A DNA stretch of 64,000 nucleotides, taken from assembly GCA_910585665.1 (NCBI GenBank), contig CAJUFI010000017.1:1-64000 (forward strand), given 5' to 3'. Source of the DNA: an uncultured Acetatifactor sp. (GTDB taxonomy: Bacteria; Bacillota; Clostridia; Lachnospirales; Lachnospiraceae). Position numbers and translations under genes: made by a program. Within the stretch, counting starts at the first letter, position 1. Each line of letters opens with the position of its first letter. This document shows positions 42,567 through 52,058 of this stretch, in pieces. The notes under the pieces are model-generated. The model ran no database searches and was not told the origin of the DNA. It was given only the letters and a program-made list of their open reading frames with translations.

Positions 42567-44612
42567 ATGAGTGAGAGACTGGCCAAAACAGATGCCATAA
42601 TAGCCATCTATGTACTGGTGGCGTTCATGATGTTTATTGTACCGCTCCCAGCGGCGATTCTGGATGTATTCATGGCGTTTAACATAGCTGTCGCCTTTAC
42701 CATTTTGTTTGCCTGCATGTTCATCAAGGAAGTATTGGATATGTCGTATTTCCCTACGATTCTTTTGTTTACCACCATTTTCAGGATTGCCATGAACGTG
42801 TCCTCCACGAGGCTGATCCTGAAAACGGGTACTTCAGGAAACGTAGTCATGACTTTCGGACAGTTCGTAGGCGGCGGCGATCTGATTATCGGGGCAATCG
42901 TATTCATCATTTTGATCATGATTCAGTTCCTGGTCATCAACAAAGGTTCTGAGCGTGTGGCTGAGGTGACGGCCAGGTTCACGCTGGACGCCATGCCCGG
43001 TAAGCAGATGGCCATTGACGCCGATCTGAATACAGGAGCCATCGATGACCGGGAAGCGAAAGAGCGGCGTGACAAGATTCAGCAGGAATCCAGCTTCTTC
43101 GGTTCCATGGACGGTGCCGTGAAGTATGTCAAGGGAGACGCCATCGCAGGCCTTCTGCTGACTCTCATCAATCTGCTGGGCGGCCTTGCCATGGGCATGC
43201 TGCGCAACAATATGGATGCCATGACCGCGCTGAACAATTACGGCATCCTCACCATCGGTGACGGCCTGGTGAGCCAGATTCCCTCTTTGTTGATCTCTCT
43301 GTCCACCGGCGTGCTGGTGACAAAGGGCAGCAAGGAATCGGATTTCGGCCCTGCCATCGTCAAGCAGCTGTTCGGCATACCGAAGGTCATGTACATGGTG
43401 GGCGGGACGCTGATTTTCCTTTCCGTGTTCACGGATCTGAATACGATTCTGTTCATGGGAATGGGCCTGGCCTTCGTGGTGGGCGGCAGGATGATTGCCA
43501 GCAACCTGGAGACGGCGGCAATCGAGCGCGAGGTGGACAGCGATGAAATGGCCGCGGAGGAGATGCGTCAGCCCGAGAATGTGGCCACGCTGCTGCAGGT
43601 GGATCCTATCGAGCTGGAGTTCGGCTACGGAATCATTCCTCTGGCAGACGTGAACCAGGGCGGAGACCTGCTTGACCGCGTGGTGATGATACGTAGGCAG
43701 ATTGCGCTGGAGTTGGGTATGCTGGTTCCCATCATCCGCCTGCGCGACAATATTCAGCTGAACCCTAATCAGTACCTGATCAAAATCAAAGGCATCCAGG
43801 TCAGTGAAGGCGAGATTCTGTTCGACCATTATATGGCCATGAATCCCGGCTATGTGGAGGAGGAGATTACGGGCATCCCGACTTTCGAGCCTTCCTTCCA
43901 TCTGCCGGCCATCTGGATCACGGAGGGGCAGAGGGAACGGGCGGAGAGCCTGGGATACACAGTGGTGGATCCGCCGTCCATCATCGCCACCCATCTGACG
44001 GAAATCATTCGGCAGCATATCGATGAGCTGTTGAGCAGACAGAATGTCCAGGACCTGGTGAACAATATGAAGGAGTCCAATCCTTCTCTGGTGGAGGAGC
44101 TGGTGCCCAAGCTTCTGGGGCTCGGCGAAGTCCAGAAGGTACTGCAGAACCTTTTGAAGGAGGGCATCTCCATCCGAGACCTTCTGACCATCATGGAGAC
44201 TCTGGCGGACTATGCGCCGGCCACAAGGGATACGGATATTTTGACGGAATACGTCAGGCAGAGCCTGAAGCGCGCAATCTCCAACAAGTATTTCCCCACT
44301 CATGAGACTACCAGCGTAGTGACGCTGGATCCGAAGGTGGAGCAGGAAATCATGGGGAGCGTGAAGCAGACGGAGAACGGCGCGTTCCTGAATCTGGATC
44401 CCAGCAGGTCAAGAGCGATCATCGACTCTGTGGGCAAAGAGGTCCAGAAACTGGAGAACCTTGGAAAGAATCCCATCGTGATTACATCGCCTATCGTGAG
44501 GATGTACTTCAAGCGATTGACAGAAGATTATTTCAGGGAATTGGTGGTCGTATCTTATAATGAAGTGGAGACGAATGTGGAATTACAGTCGGTTGGGATG
44601 GTGACAGCATAA
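42567..44612 (+). CDS. flhA: Flagellar type III export protein FlhA
   Basis: A 681-residue protein forming the nonameric ring below the export gate. Eight hydrophobic segments are in the first 330 residues, including the FHIPEP signature region (FTLDAMPGKQMAIDADLNTG, then AIDDREAKERRDKIQQES). The C-terminal cytoplasmic domain binds chaperone-substrate complexes. Start ATG 42567 after GGGGAGGAGAGGACAGC. flhF follows by one base. Confidence 0.97.
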   Translation: MSERLAKTDAIIAIYVLVAFMMFIVPLPAAILDVFMAFNIAVAFTILFACMFIKEVLDMSYFPTILLFTTIFRIAMNVSSTRLILKTGTSGNVVMTFGQFVGGGDLIIGAIVFIILIMIQFLVINKGSERVAEVTARFTLDAMPGKQMAIDADLNTGAIDDREAKERRDKIQQESSFFGSMDGAVKYVKGDAIAGLLLTLINLLGGLAMGMLRNNMDAMTALNNYGILTIGDGLVSQIPSLLISLSTGVLVTKGSKESDFGPAIVKQLFGIPKVMYMVGGTLIFLSVFTDLNTILFMGMGLAFVVGGRMIASNLETAAIEREVDSDEMAAEEMRQPENVATLLQVDPIELEFGYGIIPLADVNQGGDLLDRVVMIRRQIALELGMLVPIIRLRDNIQLNPNQYLIKIKGIQVSEGEILFDHYMAMNPGYVEEEITGIPTFEPSFHLPAIWITEGQRERAESLGYTVVDPPSIIATHLTEIIRQHIDELLSRQNVQDLVNNMKESNPSLVEELVPKLLGLGEVQKVLQNLLKEGISIRDLLTIMETLADYAPATRDTDILTEYVRQSLKRAISNKYFPTHETTSVVTLDPKVEQEIMGSVKQTENGAFLNLDPSRSRAIIDSVGKEVQKLENLGKNPIVITSPIVRMYFKRLTEDYFRELVVVSYNEVETNVELQSVGMVTA

Positions 44613-44613
44613 A

Positions 44614-45894
44614 ATGATAATTAAGAAGTTTACAGGCAAGACGGAAGAGGATGCTGTGGAGGCAGCCAGGAAAGAACTGGGAAGCGGCATCGTCATCATG
44701 AATGTGAAGACTGTCAAGAACAAGGGGCTGGCCGCGCTGTTTCGTCCCAGGCAGATGGAGGTCACCGTGGCGCTGGAGGAGGAAAGCGACACGGTGCAGG
44801 TGGGACAGAGGGAAATCGGCTCCAGGTCGGCGCGGGGCGCGGCTTTGGAGGAAGGACAGCGCATATCAGGCGGCGGAGAGGGCAGGCTTTCGGGAAGGGA
44901 CAGGGAAGCTGCCGCAGAGGACAGGGAATCCATCGAAAGGAAGCTTGACAACCTTCAGAACTTGCTGGTAAGCCGGTTCCAGCAGAGCGAAGCCGAAAGG
45001 CGGGAGCTGCAGGAGGAGGACGGGGAAGGGTATTCGGAAGAAGAGCCCCAGGAAGAGACTCCGGAGGAGAGGGAAGAGGTCAACGAACAGCAGCGGTTCC
45101 TGAAGCTGCTGTACAATACGATGCTGGACAGCGAGATCGATGAGAAATATGCCAATCAGATTGTGGATGAAATTGACGTGGGGGGACAGTCCAATCTGCC
45201 CTTTGATTATATCCTGGCCAACGTCTATCAGAAGATGATCCTGAAATTCGGCAGGGCGGACGGAATCCCCGAAGCGGAGGGGAGCCCCAGAATCGTGATC
45301 TTCATGGGTCCCACCGGGGTAGGCAAGACCACTACCATAGCCAAGATAGCCAGCAATTACGTGGTGGAGGAAAAGAAGAAGGTGGCCCTGTTGACAGCGG
45401 ACACATATCGGATTTCCGCGGTGGATCAGCTGCGCACTTATGCCAATATTCTGGAAGTCCCCTTCCGGGTCATTTATTCGGAGGAAGAGGTCAGGACGGC
45501 CATCGGGGAGTTTGCGGATTTTGACTACATCTTCATAGACACTGCGGGCCATTCCCATCAGAATGAGGAGCAGCTGGAGCATATGAGGAAAATGCTGGAG
45601 GCTGTGGCGCAGGCAGGGGAAAGCCAGGCGTTTCTGGTGCTTTCTGCCACCACCAAGTACCGGGATCTGCTGCGTATCGTGTCATGTTACAGGGAAATCG
45701 CGGATTTCCAGCTGATATTCACGAAACTGGACGAGACAGAAGTGCTGGGCAATCTGTTGAATCTGAAGCTTTATGCGGATACGCCCATAGCTTATGTGAC
45801 CTATGGGCAGAATGTGCCTAATGATATCGAACGGTTCAATCCCCAGAAGACGGTAAAGCAGATTTTGAGCAATAAACAGGAGAGGAATTCTTGA
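44614..45894 (+). CDS. flhF: Flagellar SRP-like GTPase FlhF
   Basis: A 426-residue SRP-type GTPase that sets flagellum placement and number. An N-terminal basic domain (MIIKKFTGKTEEDAVEAARK) is followed by a charged, variable linker (residues about 60-150), then the NG domain: P-loop FMGPTGVGKTTTIAKIAS, LLTADTYRISAVDQLRTYAN, FIDTAGHSHQNEEQL and TKLDETEVLGN. The start ATG 44614 follows only one base after flhA and its ribosome binding site must lie inside flhA, so coupling is likely. flhG, which activates FlhF, follows. Confidence 0.95.
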   Translation: MIIKKFTGKTEEDAVEAARKELGSGIVIMNVKTVKNKGLAALFRPRQMEVTVALEEESDTVQVGQREIGSRSARGAALEEGQRISGGGEGRLSGRDREAAAEDRESIERKLDNLQNLLVSRFQQSEAERRELQEEDGEGYSEEEPQEETPEEREEVNEQQRFLKLLYNTMLDSEIDEKYANQIVDEIDVGGQSNLPFDYILANVYQKMILKFGRADGIPEAEGSPRIVIFMGPTGVGKTTTIAKIASNYVVEEKKKVALLTADTYRISAVDQLRTYANILEVPFRVIYSEEEVRTAIGEFADFDYIFIDTAGHSHQNEEQLEHMRKMLEAVAQAGESQAFLVLSATTKYRDLLRIVSCYREIADFQLIFTKLDETEVLGNLLNLKLYADTPIAYVTYGQNVPNDIERFNPQKTVKQILSNKQERNS

Positions 45895-45946
45895 TGCTCC
45901 GGGAAGCGTGCAGAATGCTTGGGAGCAGATTGCAAGGAGGCGTTAG

Positions 45947-46822
45947 ATGGATCAGGCGGAACAGTTAAGAATTCTTAAGGCGGGCAGCCAGCAGCCGAAA
46001 GCGTTGGCCCGGGTCATCACGGTCACCAGCGGGAAAGGCGGCGTGGGCAAATCCAATACTTCCATCAATCTGGCCATCCAGTTCAAGAAGATGGGAAAGC
46101 GGGTCATCATACTGGATGCGGATTTTGGCCTTGCGAATATAGAAATCATGTTCGGGACGGTGCCGAAGCATAATCTCTGCGATTTGATTTATCAGGGCAA
46201 AAGCATCACGGACATCATCACCTGGGGGCCTATGGGAGTGGGATTCATTTCCGGCGGAAGCGGCATCGCGGGGATGTCCAACTTAAGCCGGGATTACCTG
46301 AACTATATCATCCAGAACCTGGTCCAGCTGGACAGCATCGCGGACATCATCATCGTGGATACGGGGGCGGGCATCTCCGATGCGGTGCTGGAATTTCTGG
46401 TGGCCAGCAGCGAGATCCTGCTGGTGACGACGCCGGAGCCTACGTCCATTACGGATTCCTATTCTCTTGTGAAGGCTCTGTACCGGCATCCCAGGTTCGA
46501 TCCCAATGCCATAAAGGTGAAGCTGGTTGCCAACAGGGTACAGAAAGAAGCGGAAGGCAAAGTGCTTTTCAATAAACTGAATGCGGTGATTGAGCGATAT
46601 CTGAAGGTGCCGTTGATATATCTGGGAAGCGTGCCGGAGGATTCACAACTGGCCAAATCGGTGATGCAGCAGGTACCGGTGTCTCTGCACGATCCAGGGG
46701 CCAGGTCCACGGCTGCCTATGAGAGGGTCGCGAGGAGGCTTTTGGACAAGGAGGAGGCGGAACGTCAGCCCAAGAGAGGGATGGCAGCATTTTTCTCTTA
46801 TATTATCAATGGGAAGCGCTAA
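45947..46822 (+). CDS. flhG: Flagellum number regulator FlhG (MinD-like ATPase)
   Basis: A 291-residue MinD/ParA-type ATPase. The N-terminal DQAEQLRIL is the FlhF-activating helix (DQAxxLR motif), then the deviant Walker A TSGKGGVGKSNTSINLAIQ, IIVDTGAGISDAVLEFLV and TTPEPTSITDSYSLVKAL. The C-terminal basic amphipathic stretch (AAFFSYIINGKR) may bind membrane. It limits flagellar number together with FlhF. Start ATG 45947 after AAGGAGGCGTTAG. Confidence 0.94.
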   Translation: MDQAEQLRILKAGSQQPKALARVITVTSGKGGVGKSNTSINLAIQFKKMGKRVIILDADFGLANIEIMFGTVPKHNLCDLIYQGKSITDIITWGPMGVGFISGGSGIAGMSNLSRDYLNYIIQNLVQLDSIADIIIVDTGAGISDAVLEFLVASSEILLVTTPEPTSITDSYSLVKALYRHPRFDPNAIKVKLVANRVQKEAEGKVLFNKLNAVIERYLKVPLIYLGSVPEDSQLAKSVMQQVPVSLHDPGARSTAAYERVARRLLDKEEAERQPKRGMAAFFSYIINGKR

Positions 46823-46849
46823 AATGAATAATAAAGGCAGGTGGTCATT

Positions 46850-47593
46850 ATGTTTTCAAAGTTTATATCAATAGGGGACAAAATCGAATTGCAGGCTGTA
46901 TCACATGAGTATGAGGAGAAGCAGGAAACCGTGTCAAAAGTGTACCATAGCGCGGTGAATGAGATTCGGTCTGAGGACACCATTGAAATCAGGATGCCTA
47001 TGGAGAAGACGAAGCTGATTCTTCTTCCCATAGACAGTGAGTACGACATGGTCTTCTACGGATCCAGCGGCCTGTTCCAGTGCCTTGGGAGAATCATTGA
47101 CCGGTACAAGAGCAACAACACTTATCTGCTCCTGGTGGAAATGATCAGCAATCTGCGCAAATATCAGAGACGTGAGTTCTATCGTCTCAAATGTGCCCTG
47201 GAGATGCATACGAGGAATCTGGAAGAGAGCGAAGTGCAGAACATAGAGAGCAGGATGCCGTATTCGCTGGCGAACGACCTGCCTTTGAAGGAGAGCGTCA
47301 TTGTGGACATCAGCGGCGGCGGCCTTCGCTTCTTGTCGTCCCAGCGCTTCGAGCAGGACAGCCTTTTGTATTGTTCCTATCATCTGATGAACGGCGGGGA
47401 GCACAAGAAGTATGAGGTAATCTGTAAGGTGATAAGCGCCATGGAGCTTGAAAACCGTCCGGGAACCTATGAGCACAGGGTGCGGTTCTATGATATCGAT
47501 CCCATGGCCCGGGAGGAAATCATCAAATATATCTTTGAGGAAGAGCGTAAAAGCAGGCAGAAGAAGCGTTTCGGCACCGAATCGGGCAGGTGA
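46850..47593 (+). CDS. PilZ-domain c-di-GMP-binding flagellar brake protein
   Basis: A 247-residue YcgR/YpfA/DgrA-type protein. The N-terminal YcgR domain covers residues about 1-95; then RRGEFYR-type PilZ motif RREFYRLKCAL, and DISGGGLRFLSSQRF carries the (D/N)xSxxG motif that binds cyclic di-GMP. Such proteins slow the motor by binding MotA or FliG at high c-di-GMP. The start ATG 46850 has AGGCAGGTGG eight bases upstream; an in-frame GTG at 46841 is part of that site. It lies between flhG and cheC. Confidence 0.9.
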   Translation: MFSKFISIGDKIELQAVSHEYEEKQETVSKVYHSAVNEIRSEDTIEIRMPMEKTKLILLPIDSEYDMVFYGSSGLFQCLGRIIDRYKSNNTYLLLVEMISNLRKYQRREFYRLKCALEMHTRNLEESEVQNIESRMPYSLANDLPLKESVIVDISGGGLRFLSSQRFEQDSLLYCSYHLMNGGEHKKYEVICKVISAMELENRPGTYEHRVRFYDIDPMAREEIIKYIFEEERKSRQKKRFGTESGR

Positions 47594-47638
47594 CGGATAA
47601 TCAATTAGATGTCCGCTGAAGCGGCAGGAGGTTATGGT

Positions 47639-48265
47639 ATGAGAGATGTGAATCTGGATCAGATGTCTAATCAGTATTTTGACGTGCTGAAGGAAATCGG
47701 CAATATAGGCGCTGGCAATGCAATGACGGCGTTGTCACAGATGCTTCAGTGCAAGGTGGATATGAAAGTCCCTCAGGTCAGGCTTCTGGAGTTCTCCGAG
47801 GTAGGCGCGCTGATGGGGGGCGAGGAACAGATCATGGCGGCTGTGCTGTTGGGCGTGGAAGGCGACATCACGGGCTATATGATGTTCATGGCGGAAGAGC
47901 AGGGAGCAAGGCACCTGATTGGGAAGATTACGGGCGGCATGCTGCCGGAGGGTTCTGAATTTGAGGAGATGGGGATGTCGGCATTGCAGGAAGTGGGCAA
48001 TATCATCACCGGCGCTTATCTGAATTCCCTGTCTTCCATGACTGGGCTGAAAATCATCCCTTCTCCGCCGGCGATGGCGGTGGACATGGCGGGGGCTATC
48101 CTGAGCGTGCCGGCGATTCAGTTCGGCATATACGGAGACAAAATTCTGTTGATACAGTCACAGTTTTACGACAATCTGCAGATGGACGGGTATTTCATTC
48201 TGATTCCGGATCTGGAATCTTTTGGGAAGATGCTGACGGCTTTGGGGATGCCGGCGATGATGTAG
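47639..48265 (+). CDS. cheC: CheY-P phosphatase CheC
   Basis: A 208-residue chemotaxis protein with two intact phosphatase sites of the D/S-x3-E-x2-N type: FDVLKEIGNIGAGNAMTALS near the N-terminus and SALQEVGNIITGAYLNSLSS around residue 120. It dephosphorylates CheY-P and binds CheD. I start at ATG 47639, where AGGAGG lies seven bases upstream; an in-frame start at 47609 has none. cheD follows 54 bases downstream. The usual cheB, cheA and cheW are absent from this place. Confidence 0.93.
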   Translation: MRDVNLDQMSNQYFDVLKEIGNIGAGNAMTALSQMLQCKVDMKVPQVRLLEFSEVGALMGGEEQIMAAVLLGVEGDITGYMMFMAEEQGARHLIGKITGGMLPEGSEFEEMGMSALQEVGNIITGAYLNSLSSMTGLKIIPSPPAMAVDMAGAILSVPAIQFGIYGDKILLIQSQFYDNLQMDGYFILIPDLESFGKMLTALGMPAMM

Positions 48266-48319
48266 TCCGATTCATCGTGGAAAGCAAAAATAACGGATAA
48301 AAGGGTATGGAAGTGGAGC

Positions 48320-48814
48320 ATGAGCGAGATAATCAAAGTAGGGATAGCGGATTTGAAGACTTGCAAGAGTCCTGACGGCGTGATGACCTTGGGGCTGGGT
48401 TCCTGTGTCGGTATTGCAATCAGGGATCCGATGAATAAAATCGGCGGTCTGGTACATATCATGTTGCCGGACAGCAAAGCAATCACAGGCGGGCAGCACA
48501 ATATCGCGAAGTTTGCGGATACGGGCATCGAGGAGCTGGTGCGGCAGATGGAGAGGCTGGGCGCAAGGCGGGTCCGGATGGTGGCGAAAATCGCCGGAGG
48601 CGCCAATATGTTCAACTATCAGGGCGGAGGCATGAATGCCGTGGGAAAAGTAGGGGAGCGGAACGTGGAGGCGTCCAAGGCGAAGCTGAAGCAGATGAAC
48701 ATTCCTATCCTGGCGGCGGACACGGGCCTGAACTATGGAAGGACAGTCATTTTTTATCCTGAAACCGGCGCGTATCATATCCGTGCCGTGGGTAAGCCGG
48801 AGAAGGTCATCTAA
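48320..48814 (+). CDS. cheD: Chemoreceptor glutamine deamidase CheD
   Basis: A 164-residue enzyme that deamidates glutamines on chemoreceptors. The catalytic Cys is in LGLGSCVGIAIRDP and the His in GGLVHIMLPDS, with Thr/Ser nearby in the family triad; VAKIAGGANMF is a further conserved block. It also stimulates CheC, encoded next door. Start ATG 48320 after GTATGGAAGTGGAGC. Confidence 0.95.
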   Translation: MSEIIKVGIADLKTCKSPDGVMTLGLGSCVGIAIRDPMNKIGGLVHIMLPDSKAITGGQHNIAKFADTGIEELVRQMERLGARRVRMVAKIAGGANMFNYQGGGMNAVGKVGERNVEASKAKLKQMNIPILAADTGLNYGRTVIFYPETGAYHIRAVGKPEKVI

Positions 48815-48841
48815 GAAGGGAAAAGGGCGGGGAGTAAAGAG

Positions 48842-49120
48842 ATGAACAGGAAGAATATACCGCTTCTCCTGATGCTGACAGCCGGGGCAGTGACGTGCAT
48901 CATTACCTATGTGAAAAGGTATTCTATGAATGCGAAGCTGATTTCCCTGTTTGTGGTATTGGTAATATTTTATGTGCTGGGGAGCATATTGGTAGGGACG
49001 ATGAACTATTTTGAAAAGCAGAACGAAGAGAAGCTGAAAGAAGAGGGAGAGGTCATTGAGAAGGATTCGGACGAAGCGGACCAGAATCCGGAGGAAATGA
49101 ATCAGGAAGAGAAGCAATAG
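48842..49120 (+). CDS. Small two-helix membrane protein of the flagellar cluster
   Basis: A 92-residue protein with two predicted transmembrane helices (LLLMLTAGAVTCIITYV and LISLFVVLVIFYVLGSILVG) and an acidic, Glu-rich cytoplasmic tail. I do not recognise a characterised family; similar small proteins lie between cheD and the sigma factor gene in related flagellar clusters. Start ATG 48842 after GGGCGGGGAGTAAAG. It could be an accessory of chemotaxis or of sigma factor release, but there is no direct evidence. Confidence 0.65.
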   Translation: MNRKNIPLLLMLTAGAVTCIITYVKRYSMNAKLISLFVVLVIFYVLGSILVGTMNYFEKQNEEKLKEEGEVIEKDSDEADQNPEEMNQEEKQ

Positions 49121-49132
49121 CCGAAAATGCGC

Positions 49133-49161
49133 TTGACGCGCCTGTGGATGTCTGGCATAAT
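49133..49161 (+). promoter_or_regulatory. Internal sigma-A promoter upstream of the flagellar sigma factor
   Basis: TTGACG (49133-49138), 17 bases, CATAAT (49156-49161), a near-consensus promoter 36 bases before the sigma factor gene. It would allow expression of the sigma factor apart from the long upstream transcript. Confidence 0.6.
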
Positions 49162-49196
49162 TGGCCATATAACGATAGATAAGGAGCGAAGGTTTC

Positions 49197-49970
49197 ATGG
49201 ATGAGGCAGGCAAGAAGAAACTCTTAGAAGAATACGCGAAGACGAAATCACCGGAAACCAGAGAGCAGATCATTTTGGAGTACGCTCCTCTTGTCAAGGT
49301 GGTGGCCGGCAGGCTCAGCATGTATCTGGGCTATAATGTAGAGTATGAGGATTTGGTCAGTTACGGCATTTTCGGCCTGATAGACGCGATAGATAAGTTC
49401 GACTGTCTGAAGGACGTGAAATTCGAGACTTATGCCAGTCTGCGCATCCGGGGCGCCATTTTGGATCAGATACGCAAGATGGACTGGATTCCCAGGACCA
49501 TTCGGCAGAAGCAGAAGAAGATAGAGGCAGTGACCAAGGAAATCGAACAGAACGAAGGACGCACTGCCACGGACGAGGAAGTGGCCAGGGCATTGGGCAT
49601 ATCGGACGATGAGTACCTGGACTGGCAGTCCCAGATGAAAATCACGGGCTTGGTTTCCCTGGATGAATATATGCAGCAGGGCAGTGACGTGTCCCATGAC
49701 AGCAGCAGACATACGACTTCCCACTTCGAGGGGCCGGAAGAGCGCGTGGAGAGGGAGGAGCTGACGAAGGTGCTGGGGGAGGCTCTGTTGCTTTTGACGG
49801 AAAAGGAACAGAAGGTAATCACCCTTTACTATTATGAGGAGCTTACCTTAAAGGAGATTAGCAGCATATTGGAGGTCTCTGAATCGAGAGTATCGCAGCT
49901 GCATACCAGAGCGCTGAAGAAGATGAAGGTTAAGATGGGGAACTATATGGGTATTCTTTCGGACAATTAA
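49197..49970 (+). CDS. sigD: RNA polymerase sigma factor for flagellar late genes (FliA/SigD/WhiG)
   Basis: A 257-residue sigma-28-type factor. Region 2 includes NVEYEDLVSYGIFGLIDAID then KFDCLKDVKFETYASLRIRG; region 3 has DWIPRTIRQKQKKIEA; region 4 has LTLKEISSILEVSESRVSQ and LHTRALKKMK. It directs transcription of flagellin, chemoreceptor and motility genes after the hook is complete; no flgM is seen in this window. Start ATG 49197 after AAGGAGCGAAGGTTTC. The last genes of the cluster follow. Confidence 0.95.
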   Translation: MDEAGKKKLLEEYAKTKSPETREQIILEYAPLVKVVAGRLSMYLGYNVEYEDLVSYGIFGLIDAIDKFDCLKDVKFETYASLRIRGAILDQIRKMDWIPRTIRQKQKKIEAVTKEIEQNEGRTATDEEVARALGISDDEYLDWQSQMKITGLVSLDEYMQQGSDVSHDSSRHTTSHFEGPEERVEREELTKVLGEALLLLTEKEQKVITLYYYEELTLKEISSILEVSESRVSQLHTRALKKMKVKMGNYMGILSDN

Positions 49971-49986
49971 GGAAGGGGATAGGGCT

Positions 49987-51576
49987 ATGCAGAATGGTTA
50001 CTTTCAGTTAGTGAAGGATTCTACGGGATATGGCATCGCGCTTCATCATTCCATCGGAGGCGGGGAGGACATCCGCCTGGAGGAGCTCTGGCGGTATCTG
50101 AGCCAGCTGGACATTAAGTATGACAGGAAGCAGATAGAGCTGGAGTTCAGCATGGGGATGGACACTGTCTGCCATCTGGGCAACGGAGACTGTCCTGTCT
50201 GCAACGAGACATACAAGCTGGACATCAGCAAGGACGATATGGTGGCCATCGCGCGCTTCATTCCGCCCTCCGAAGGCGGGAAGCGGATGACGCTGAACGG
50301 TTTCCTGGCAGAGGTGGAGAAGCAGAAGATTACCTATGGGATAAAGAAGGAAGGGCTGAAGGAGCATTTCGGCTCCGAGGGGATGTTCTGCACGGACATT
50401 CTGGTGGCCAGGGGCGACAAGCCTGACCAGGGCGAGGACGCGAGGATAGAATATTCTTTCAATACGGAACAGCATAAACGGCCTGCGCACAGGGAGGACG
50501 GACGGGTAGATTATTTCAGTCTGACCACCATCAACCAGTGCAAGGAGGGGGACGTGCTTGCCAGGATCATCCCGGAGCGGCAGGGCAGTCCGGGACATGA
50601 CGTGTACGGCAAGTCCATAAAGCCCCGGGATGTCAAGAAGGAGACTCTGAAATGCGGAAAGAATGTGGAGATTTCCGAGGATAAGCTCACGCTCACCGCA
50701 CAGATGGATGGGCATGTGGCCCTGCAGGATGGCAAGGTGGTCGTTTCCAGCGTATATACAGTGAAGGACGTGGATATGTCCACAGGGAACATCGTCTACG
50801 ACGGAAGCGTTGAGATAACCGGAAGCGTGGCGGCGAACATGGAGGTGAAGGCCGGCGGGAACGTGGTGATAAACGGTGGCGTGGAGAGTGCCAGGATCAT
50901 TGCCGGGGGCAATATCATCATCGCCAAGGGCATGAACGGCACGGGCAAGGGGTATCTGCGGGCCGGAGGAGACATCATGGTCAAGTTCCTGGAAAACACC
51001 AGGGTCGTGACGGGGGGATTCCTGGAGACGGAGGCCATTCTGCACTGTGTGGTCACCGCTGGCACGGACGTGAAGGTGGACGGCCGGAGAGGGATTATCC
51101 TGGGCGGCCATATCCAGGCGGCCAATTCTATCACGGCCAAGACGGTGGGAGGCAACATGAGCACTGCCACTGTCCTGGAGGTGGGCGTGGATCCTCTGAT
51201 CAAGTCCCAATATGACCGGGCGGTGAAGACGATGGAGGAAGGAAAGAAGACCATGGACGCCGCCCAGGTGGTATTCGACAATTTCAAGGAGAAGCAGAAA
51301 AAGGGCATCCAGTACAATGAGAGCCAGCTGAGATACATCAGGAGCGTGGTATCGCTGATTCAGGAAAAGGCCGCGGAACAGGAGCAGGTGGGGACGCGCG
51401 TGGAAGAGCTGCGGGCCATGATGGAGAACAGACAGCAGGGAGAAGTGATCATCAATGAGCAGGTTTATCCCAACACTACGATTATCATCCGGAATGTGGG
51501 GAAGACGCTTCAGAACGATTATCGCTATTGCAAGTTCATCAAAGAGGACGGCGAAGTGCGTATGGTATCCATGTAA
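49987..51576 (+). CDS. DUF342 (FapA-like) polymer-forming cytoskeletal protein
   Basis: A 529-residue protein of the FapA family. The N-terminal region (about residues 1-160) is a poorly conserved domain with a CPVCNETYK-like Cys pair; the central part is a right-handed beta-helix with Gly-rich turns (VEITGSVAANMEVKAGGNVV and GVESARIIAGGNIIIAKGMN); the C-terminus is a coiled coil (residues about 405-480) and a small cap. Such proteins in flagellar operons have no settled function; Vibrio FapA binds a glucose-PTS component and influences motility. Start ATG 49987 after AAGGAAGGGGATAGGGCT. Confidence 0.88.
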   Translation: MQNGYFQLVKDSTGYGIALHHSIGGGEDIRLEELWRYLSQLDIKYDRKQIELEFSMGMDTVCHLGNGDCPVCNETYKLDISKDDMVAIARFIPPSEGGKRMTLNGFLAEVEKQKITYGIKKEGLKEHFGSEGMFCTDILVARGDKPDQGEDARIEYSFNTEQHKRPAHREDGRVDYFSLTTINQCKEGDVLARIIPERQGSPGHDVYGKSIKPRDVKKETLKCGKNVEISEDKLTLTAQMDGHVALQDGKVVVSSVYTVKDVDMSTGNIVYDGSVEITGSVAANMEVKAGGNVVINGGVESARIIAGGNIIIAKGMNGTGKGYLRAGGDIMVKFLENTRVVTGGFLETEAILHCVVTAGTDVKVDGRRGIILGGHIQAANSITAKTVGGNMSTATVLEVGVDPLIKSQYDRAVKTMEEGKKTMDAAQVVFDNFKEKQKKGIQYNESQLRYIRSVVSLIQEKAAEQEQVGTRVEELRAMMENRQQGEVIINEQVYPNTTIIIRNVGKTLQNDYRYCKFIKEDGEVRMVSM

Positions 51577-51607
51577 GCCGCGGCATTGAAGAGAAAGGGG
51601 GCAATCT

Positions 51608-51916
51608 ATGGCATTCGGATCAATTGAGTTGACGACGATTTCCAGGGCGCAGGATTACACGACAATCAAACACAATGAAGACAATAAGGTGAACGTGGAT
51701 CAGGCGAATTTCAGCGAACAGTTTCAGAAGACCACAGAACAGAACATTCGCGGGGTGCACAAGAGCGATGACACTATGTGGCACGAGAACAAGCCTGACG
51801 CTAAGGAGAAGGGAAACGGAAAGTACGCCGGAGACGGAGGCAGCAAGAGAAAGAAGCAGCAGACGAAGGAGCGCGTCGTGGTGAAGAATCAAGGCGGCTT
51901 CGATATGAAGATATGA
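51608..51916 (+). CDS. Hypothetical protein of the flagellar cluster
   Basis: A 102-residue, highly polar protein with no hydrophobic segment and no recognised domain. It begins MAFGSIELTTISRAQDYTTI and its C-terminal third is basic (SKRKKQQTKERVVVKNQGGF), probably disordered. Start ATG 51608 after AAAGGGGGCAATCT. Similar short genes follow the DUF342 gene in related flagellar clusters. It may be a regulator or secretion accessory; I cannot assign a function. Confidence 0.6.
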   Translation: MAFGSIELTTISRAQDYTTIKHNEDNKVNVDQANFSEQFQKTTEQNIRGVHKSDDTMWHENKPDAKEKGNGKYAGDGGSKRKKQQTKERVVVKNQGGFDMKI

Positions 51917-52058
51917 TTCTGGCTGCGGACAGGGCAGATTATACTGTAGACCGCCGGAATTTACAGTAGGAAAATAAGCAAAGGTGTCTTGCCGGCGGTC
52001 TACAGTGGAAATTCGTGGCAAGTTTTACTGGCGTGTGGTATAGATTGGATGGAAGAAA

